Positions 31,252 to 33,592 of a DNA stretch of 33,592 nt are shown here, in pieces (positions within the stretch are counted from its first letter, which is position 1; every line of letters begins with the position of its first letter). Position numbers and translations under genes: made by a program. Origin of the DNA: Clostridium sp. UBA4108 (GTDB taxonomy: Bacteria; Bacillota; Clostridia; Clostridiales; Clostridiaceae); the NCBI GenBank assembly GCA_002381695.1, contig DFXM01000026.1:1-33592 (forward strand), read 5' to 3'. Under the pieces are notes generated by a model, which saw only the letters and a list, made by a program, of their open reading frames with translations, was not told the origin of the DNA and made no database searches.

Positions 31252-31302
31252 GAACTTCATATTATTCTTGTGAATACCATTTGCAGGAATAATATGAAGT
31301 TC
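31252..31302 (+). terminator. long hairpin after glucosaminidase copy 1
   Basis: GAACTTCATATTATTC (31252-31267) pairs perfectly with 31287-31302 around a 19-base loop. The following TAATTAATAATTTT is not a clean T-run, so it is a weak terminator or mRNA-stabilising hairpin. Confidence 0.55.
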
Positions 31303-31507
31303 TAATTAATAATTTTATATTTAAGCCTATTTGTATAATGTTTAATTAATATGAATTGTCATTATTAAAACATATATATATTATTAGTTAATTTTAATTT
31401 TAATTTTCATATGTCATTTTAGGATGAATTTTTGTATAATTAAGAAAAACGAGAAAAATTTATGCAAAAGAACAAGAAAATATTCTAATTATATTTTAGG
31501 GGGACAT

Positions 31508-32689
31508 ATGAAAAAGATAATAACAAAAATAGTATTAGCATCAGTATTAGTAATAGGTTTATTTGGCATAGTAACTCCATTCAGTGAGAAAAGTGTACAA
31601 GCATCTGCTAGTTTTTTAGATTTAGAGCATAATATCGATACAGATGTAAATAAGATTTGGCGAGTAAAGCTAAATCAAGCAGTTGATAGTAAAATGGCTA
31701 ACAAAATATGGGAATATGTGGTGGTTACAGATGGTAATGGTGTTGCTGTTAATGGAGTATCTATTAGTTATGATAAGCCTAATAATACAGTTGTAATTAA
31801 TCCGCCCCAAAATGGATATGCGTATAATAAAACCTATACCATAACAGTAAAGCATTCTCTTGCAAATAGTGAAGGAAAGCTTGTAGAACAGGCGGCAATA
31901 AAAGAATTCTCAACGCCAATTAAGCCAGGAAGTAGTGTAAATGAATTATTAGGAGAGATAACTTATAATGATTTAAATTATACACTAGATGCATTTGTAG
32001 ATAAGCAATATGCAAAGAAGCCACCAATATATCGTTCTTTTGGGTACACTGGACAAGCTGAAAAAAATGATATAAAGATGTACATGGATACAGAAAGACT
32101 TATGGTGGATGATTATGCTATATATCAATTTATGAAGCTTACCTATATAGAGGGAATAACTGCAGAAAACCTGAATTCTCTATTTGATTCTAAAGGAATA
32201 TTAGCTGGAAAAGGACAAGACTTTTTAGATGCTAGTAAATTACATGATGTTAATCCAGCATATCTAGTATCACATGCTATATTAGAAACTAGCAATGGAA
32301 ATTCACAACTTGCAAAAGGAGTAGATTATACTACATCGGATGGAACTGTAGTTAAGGTTTATAATTTTTTTGGAATAGGTGCACATGATAATGATCCAAT
32401 AAACTTAGGGGCGAAGCGAGCTTATGATGAAGGATGGTTCACTCCAACAGATGCAATAATTGGAGGGGCTAAGTGGATAGCAGAAGGCTATATACATAGC
32501 ACAAATTCTAGTATAGCTGACCAAGATACGTTGTATGAAATGAAGTGGAATATTCATAATTATACTGATCCATGGCATCAGTATGCTACAGACATAGCTT
32601 GGGCATATAAACAAATAAAAAATTTAAAAAATATATTAGATGCATGCCCTAATGCAAAACTAGAATTTGAAATACCTAGATATAAATAA
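31508..32689 (+). CDS. secreted N-acetylglucosaminidase (GH73/LytD-type), copy 2
   Basis: A 393-aa paralogue of copy 1 with the same layout: signal peptide (ending VQASA), Ig-like domain, glucosaminidase domain with YLVSHAILETSNGNSQLAKGV (catalytic Glu kept), VYNFFGIGAHDNDPINLGAKRAYDEGW, and the same CPNAxLEFEIPxYK C-terminus. Start 31508 is chosen because AGGGGGACAT precedes it and a signal peptide follows; an upstream in-frame ATG at 31424 has no ribosome site and an atypical charged leader. A tandem duplication is the simplest origin. Confidence 0.9.
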   Translation: MKKIITKIVLASVLVIGLFGIVTPFSEKSVQASASFLDLEHNIDTDVNKIWRVKLNQAVDSKMANKIWEYVVVTDGNGVAVNGVSISYDKPNNTVVINPPQNGYAYNKTYTITVKHSLANSEGKLVEQAAIKEFSTPIKPGSSVNELLGEITYNDLNYTLDAFVDKQYAKKPPIYRSFGYTGQAEKNDIKMYMDTERLMVDDYAIYQFMKLTYIEGITAENLNSLFDSKGILAGKGQDFLDASKLHDVNPAYLVSHAILETSNGNSQLAKGVDYTTSDGTVVKVYNFFGIGAHDNDPINLGAKRAYDEGWFTPTDAIIGGAKWIAEGYIHSTNSSIADQDTLYEMKWNIHNYTDPWHQYATDIAWAYKQIKNLKNILDACPNAKLEFEIPRYK

Positions 32690-32717
32690 AGGTTGTCCAT
32701 TTGGACAACCTTTATTT
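32684..32717. terminator. bidirectional terminator between glucosaminidase 2 and the RsgI-like gene
   Basis: A 15-bp perfect stem (32684-32698 with 32703-32717), loop ATTT. Both arms run into flanking T/A tracts; both genes' stop codons overlap its edges. Confidence 0.9.
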
Positions 32718-33288
32718 ATTCTGATGGAATTTTATTATCATTTCGATTTACAATTACATCATAGTTGTGTTCATCTGCATACTGTGTAAATTTTGTAAAA
32801 TTAAGAGGTTCCTTCCTTTTTCCTTTAGTAACATAAATGTAAATAGTTCCTCTATCATATGCGCTAAGGGTAGGTATAAGCTTTTGTTTTAGAGCGTTGT
32901 CAAACAGAACAATAAGACCATCATTAAGGTTTGTACCTTTAATAGGGGTTGATTGAACTATATCTATGGAATTTATACCTATACCATCTACTTTAACTAT
33001 TTTATTTCTATTCATATCTATTCTTATATTAGTATTTAACTCTATAACAATAGATGCTCTGGAAGTAAAAAACACTACATTTATTATTATTAAAGCAGTT
33101 ATACAAATTGAAATAATTATAGATAATAATTTTATAGGCTTTGAATAATCAATAAAGGTTCTCCCAGTGTAAAGCTTACCCTTAACTGGCATAGTAGAAT
33201 TTCTAGTAACAGTTGCAAATTCCTTATCAGTAGTGACAATATAAACTTTTTCATCATCAAAATTCAGTACTCTTCCACTTTTATCCAT
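32716..33288 (-). CDS. RsgI-N domain membrane protein (anti-sigma-I-like)
   Basis: A 190-aa protein. Residues 1-50 resemble the RsgI N-terminal domain (GRVLNFDDEKVYIVTTDKEFATVTRN), which in Bacillus binds SigI. Residues about 53-75 are one transmembrane helix, and the external part has SIVIELNTNIRIDMNRNKIVKVDGIG, as in the conserved region after the helix in RsgI. It is shorter than Bacillus RsgI (about 380 aa) because the long C-terminal extension is missing. No sigI-like gene lies within the 300 bases upstream, although rsgI usually follows sigI directly. The sigma partner is unknown. Confidence 0.75.
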   Translation of the reverse strand: MDKSGRVLNFDDEKVYIVTTDKEFATVTRNSTMPVKGKLYTGRTFIDYSKPIKLLSIIISICITALIIINVVFFTSRASIVIELNTNIRIDMNRNKIVKVDGIGINSIDIVQSTPIKGTNLNDGLIVLFDNALKQKLIPTLSAYDRGTIYIYVTKGKRKEPLNFTKFTQYADEHNYDVIVNRNDNKIPSE

Positions 33289-33580
33289 ATAAACCTTCCC
33301 AACTCTAATAAATTTATTATATCTTATAAGTTAATATTAAAAGAAAAATTTATACATTTCAACAATGAATCAATAAAATATGAACGACTACGAAGAAAAT
33401 AACAGAATAAATTGAATATTTTAATAAATGGGCATATAATTGATATAAAAATTGAAAAATTTTCTAAAATGAAAAAGTATATAGATATGAAAGACTTAAA
33501 TATAATTTCGGTTTTATGTTAGTAGTTTTAGTCATTGAAATTATTTTAAGAATTATGAATATAATAAAGGGTTGTTTTAA
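33289..33580. other. AT-rich intergenic stretch
   Basis: I see no ORF longer than a few codons, no terminator and no strong promoter. It presumably holds the minus-strand promoter of the RsgI-like gene and a plus-strand promoter for the gene at the edge. Confidence 0.4.
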
Positions 33581-33592
33581 ATGGTTGTTGAT
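33581..33592 (+). CDS. possible start of a CDS cut by the window edge
   Basis: ATG GTT GTT GAT follows an AAAGGG ribosome-like site at 33567-33572, at good spacing. Only four codons are visible, so product and reality are uncertain. Confidence 0.3.

Noticed and set aside
31424..31507. Extended N-terminus (28 codons) of glucosaminidase copy 2
   Set aside because: No ribosome site, and it would put a charged leader before a clean signal peptide that begins after AGGGGGACAT.

Overview
The window is very AT-rich, with strong Shine-Dalgarno (SD) sequences and the gene set of an anaerobic spore-forming Clostridium. Spore genes include the Gin/CsfB anti-sigma factor, a YhcN/YlaJ lipoprotein, a GerMN-like lipoprotein and AbrB. 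An arginine deiminase pathway, a pyrBI-type pyrimidine operon and a HesB-like selenoprotein also fit. I do not assign a species.

Layout. 1-256 is the tail of an rRNA operon (probable last bases of 5S rRNA, then tRNA-Phe and tRNA-Cys, then a terminator). 299-1465 (minus) is an M20-peptidase-like protein whose metal site is degenerate. 1685-6439 is a dense operon matching the origin-proximal csfB-yaaO-tmk-yaaQ-holB-yaaT block of Bacillus. The block resumes with trmN (9792), rsmI (10765) and abrB (13186, minus). Between these lie a LysM protein, a PIN-domain protein, an LrgAB pair and an NlpC/P60 hydrolase. 14164-16194 holds a DUF1836 regulator, a YhaM-type exoribonuclease and, on the minus strand, a HesB/IscA-like selenoprotein read through an in-frame TGA with a SECIS-like hairpin.

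16374-22396 is a complete pyrB-I-C-F-K-D-E operon. Its leader contains a terminator and, over the pyrB ribosome binding site, a PyrR-type hairpin. 22631-25953 is arcC-arcA-arcB, which makes and consumes carbamoyl phosphate next to the operon that uses it. 26300-29820 has small spore and envelope genes, ispF and rluF. 30058-32689 is a tandem pair of secreted glucosaminidases. An RsgI-N anti-sigma-like membrane protein follows, and a CDS may start at the window edge.

The most notable non-coding content is: two intergenic regions rich in DnaA boxes (13.87-14.02 kb and 28.46-29.06 kb) that share a repeated box module; two diverged copies of an imperfectly palindromic element of about 200 bp (8.0 and 10.5 kb), plus a related solo hairpin at 26.5 kb with a compensatory base change; and an orphan promoter-structure-terminator unit at 9.54-9.70 kb with two mutually exclusive pairings. 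There are no CRISPR arrays and no intact insertion sequences.
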